Shown here piece by piece: positions 63,427-64,000 of a DNA stretch of 64,000 nucleotides (the first letter of the stretch is position 1; each line of letters opens with the position of its first letter). The stretch is from an uncultured Clostridia bacterium (GTDB taxonomy: Bacteria > Bacillota > Clostridia > Peptostreptococcales > Acidaminobacteraceae). The stretch lies in assembly GCA_927417275.1 (NCBI GenBank), contig CAKMJV010000032.1, positions 28,731 to 92,730 of the forward strand, given 5' to 3'. Made by a program: the position numbers and the translations under genes. The notes under the pieces are model-generated. The model made no database searches, was not told the origin of the DNA, and worked only from the letters and a program-made list of their open reading frames with translations.

Positions 63427-63858
63427 ATGTCTATCGCACTTATTTTTATTTATATTATGGCCATTACCATCGGTGTTTTGGTTACGATTGTACCGATTAT
63501 TAATGGTTCGAATACGCAAAGTCTTGGCACTATAAAAGTATCGTACTATCACTATATTTCTGCGTTTATCACAGGTTTAGTGGCATGGTTTCTCTATGAT
63601 CAATCCCTCACAATCTCAGGTTTGTCTCATGTCCCCATACACTATTATTTGGGGGGGATACTCGGGCTTTCGGTTATTTTGCTGATGAACCATTACGCGA
63701 TTCGCATTAAAGCCATACATGTGGCCATATTGCCTTTTTTAGGACAAATGGTTATGGGCTTACTTCTAGACTATTGGCTGTTCCAACTGTTTAACGTTAA
63801 AATGATTCTGGGGTTGGTCATCGTGCTCTGCGGATTATACATTCAATCTAAAGAATAA
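63427..63858 (+). CDS. DMT-family (YdcZ/DUF606) transporter subunit 2
   Basis: 143 residues with four to five helices (LIFIYIMAITIGVLVTIVPI, YISAFITGLVAWFLYDQSL, YYLGGILGLSVILLMNHY, VAILPFLGQMVMGLLLDYWL, LGLVIVLCGLYI). Homologous in layout to the preceding gene, so the two likely form a heterodimer. AGGAGG lies six bases before the ATG. Substrate unknown. Confidence 0.87.
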   Translation: MSIALIFIYIMAITIGVLVTIVPIINGSNTQSLGTIKVSYYHYISAFITGLVAWFLYDQSLTISGLSHVPIHYYLGGILGLSVILLMNHYAIRIKAIHVAILPFLGQMVMGLLLDYWLFQLFNVKMILGLVIVLCGLYIQSKE

Positions 63859-63915
63859 AAAAGGGGCTGTCGGGAAATAGATAGTTTCAGAAAAAAATAT
63901 TTATAATCAAAAAGG

Positions 63916-63960
63916 AAATCCTCCTATCAGTGTCGAATAGACATTGTAGGAGGATTTTTG
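63916..63960 (+). terminator. Terminator after the DMT transporter pair
   Basis: AAATCCTCCTA (63916-63926) pairs with TAGGAGGATTT (63947-63957), extended inward by GTGTC/GACAT-like pairs, then a T run. Ends the plus-strand transporter transcript. Confidence 0.8.
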
Positions 63961-63963
63961 TAC

Positions 63964-63991
63964 GAAAAAAAGATGGTCTTCCCACCATCTT
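63964..63991 (-). terminator. Terminator of an unseen minus-strand gene beyond the window
   Basis: AAGATGGT and ACCATCTT form an 8-bp stem (63991-63970) followed on the minus strand by seven T. It implies a gene transcribed leftward from outside the window. Confidence 0.65.
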
Positions 63992-64000
63992 AATCTCGTT

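Noticed and set aside
63859..64000. Insertion-sequence end (GGGGCTGTCGGG after the last gene)
   Set aside because: The GGGGCTGTC stretch resembles some IS ends, but no transposase or matching inverted repeat is visible in the window; the region is explained by two terminators.
1..64000. tRNA, rRNA, CRISPR arrays, prophage or conjugative genes
   Set aside because: Looked for throughout; none seen. Only the two T-boxes and the candidate RNAs listed show non-coding structure.

Overview
The window is AT-rich, densely packed chromosomal DNA from a low-GC Gram-positive anaerobe, most likely a member of the Clostridia. The pointers are strong GGAGG ribosome sites, two tRNA-sensing T-box leaders, [FeFe]-hydrogenase maturases (hydF, hydG), ferritin-like and flavoprotein genes, GatCAB transamidation, an FtsEX operon, a GerMN-domain protein and a GlnK/GlnL-like two-component pair. 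No rRNA, tRNA, CRISPR array, prophage or complete insertion sequence is visible. Genus cannot be fixed from the sequence alone.

Layout. 1-3.8 kb: valS and folC (folC cut by the window edge) behind a valine T-box. 3.9-6.6 kb: a small membrane protein, then an aminotransferase/pepT pair. 6.6-10.9 kb: a MacB-type ABC exporter with a large secreted multi-repeat protein. 10.9-15.1 kb: a YhaO/YhaN (SbcD/SbcC-like) DNA-processing operon with a small membrane protein. 15.2-17.5 kb: a membrane-anchored protein with an acidic repeat, then a TtcA-like thiolase. 17.5-25.1 kb: a possible structured RNA and a three-gene operon encoding a 1633-residue HD/nucleotidyltransferase/acetyltransferase-like/phosphoribosyltransferase protein, a divergent lactate/malate-dehydrogenase homologue and a flavoprotein. 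This operon is the best candidate in the window for an undescribed system.

25.2-32.3 kb: a hypothetical protein, a YihY membrane protein, hflK/hflC, aroF, a UPF0316 protein, a Nudix hydrolase, a possible tiny transcript, and a PilZ-domain membrane protein. 32.3-37.1 kb: the hydrogenase-maturation operon (TM1266-type regulator, hydG, hydF, TIGR01212 radical SAM) with a strong promoter and a leader that looks like a transcription attenuator, plus an upstream Crp/Fnr regulator. 37.2-41.6 kb: nhaC, a GlnL/GlnK-like two-component system and a nuclease-fold protein. 41.7-45.3 kb: GNAT, ferritin-like protein, pepA and hutG.

45.3-50.7 kb: an AspRS-GatC fusion gene, gatA and gatB behind a T-box whose specifier reads AAC (asparagine), which makes the operon look like a dedicated Asn-tRNA-Asn production unit. 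50.7-58.0 kb: pepP, uup, a chemoreceptor, a methyltransferase and prfC. 58.0-64.0 kb: ftsX, ftsE and a secreted coiled-coil partner, a GerMN protein, and a Crp/Fnr regulator divergent from a two-gene DMT transporter with a palindromic operator between them.

All product calls come from reading the translated sequences and recognising motifs. No database search was possible. Several starts were moved inward from the longest open frame where a clear Shine-Dalgarno sequence sits before an internal ATG or GTG.
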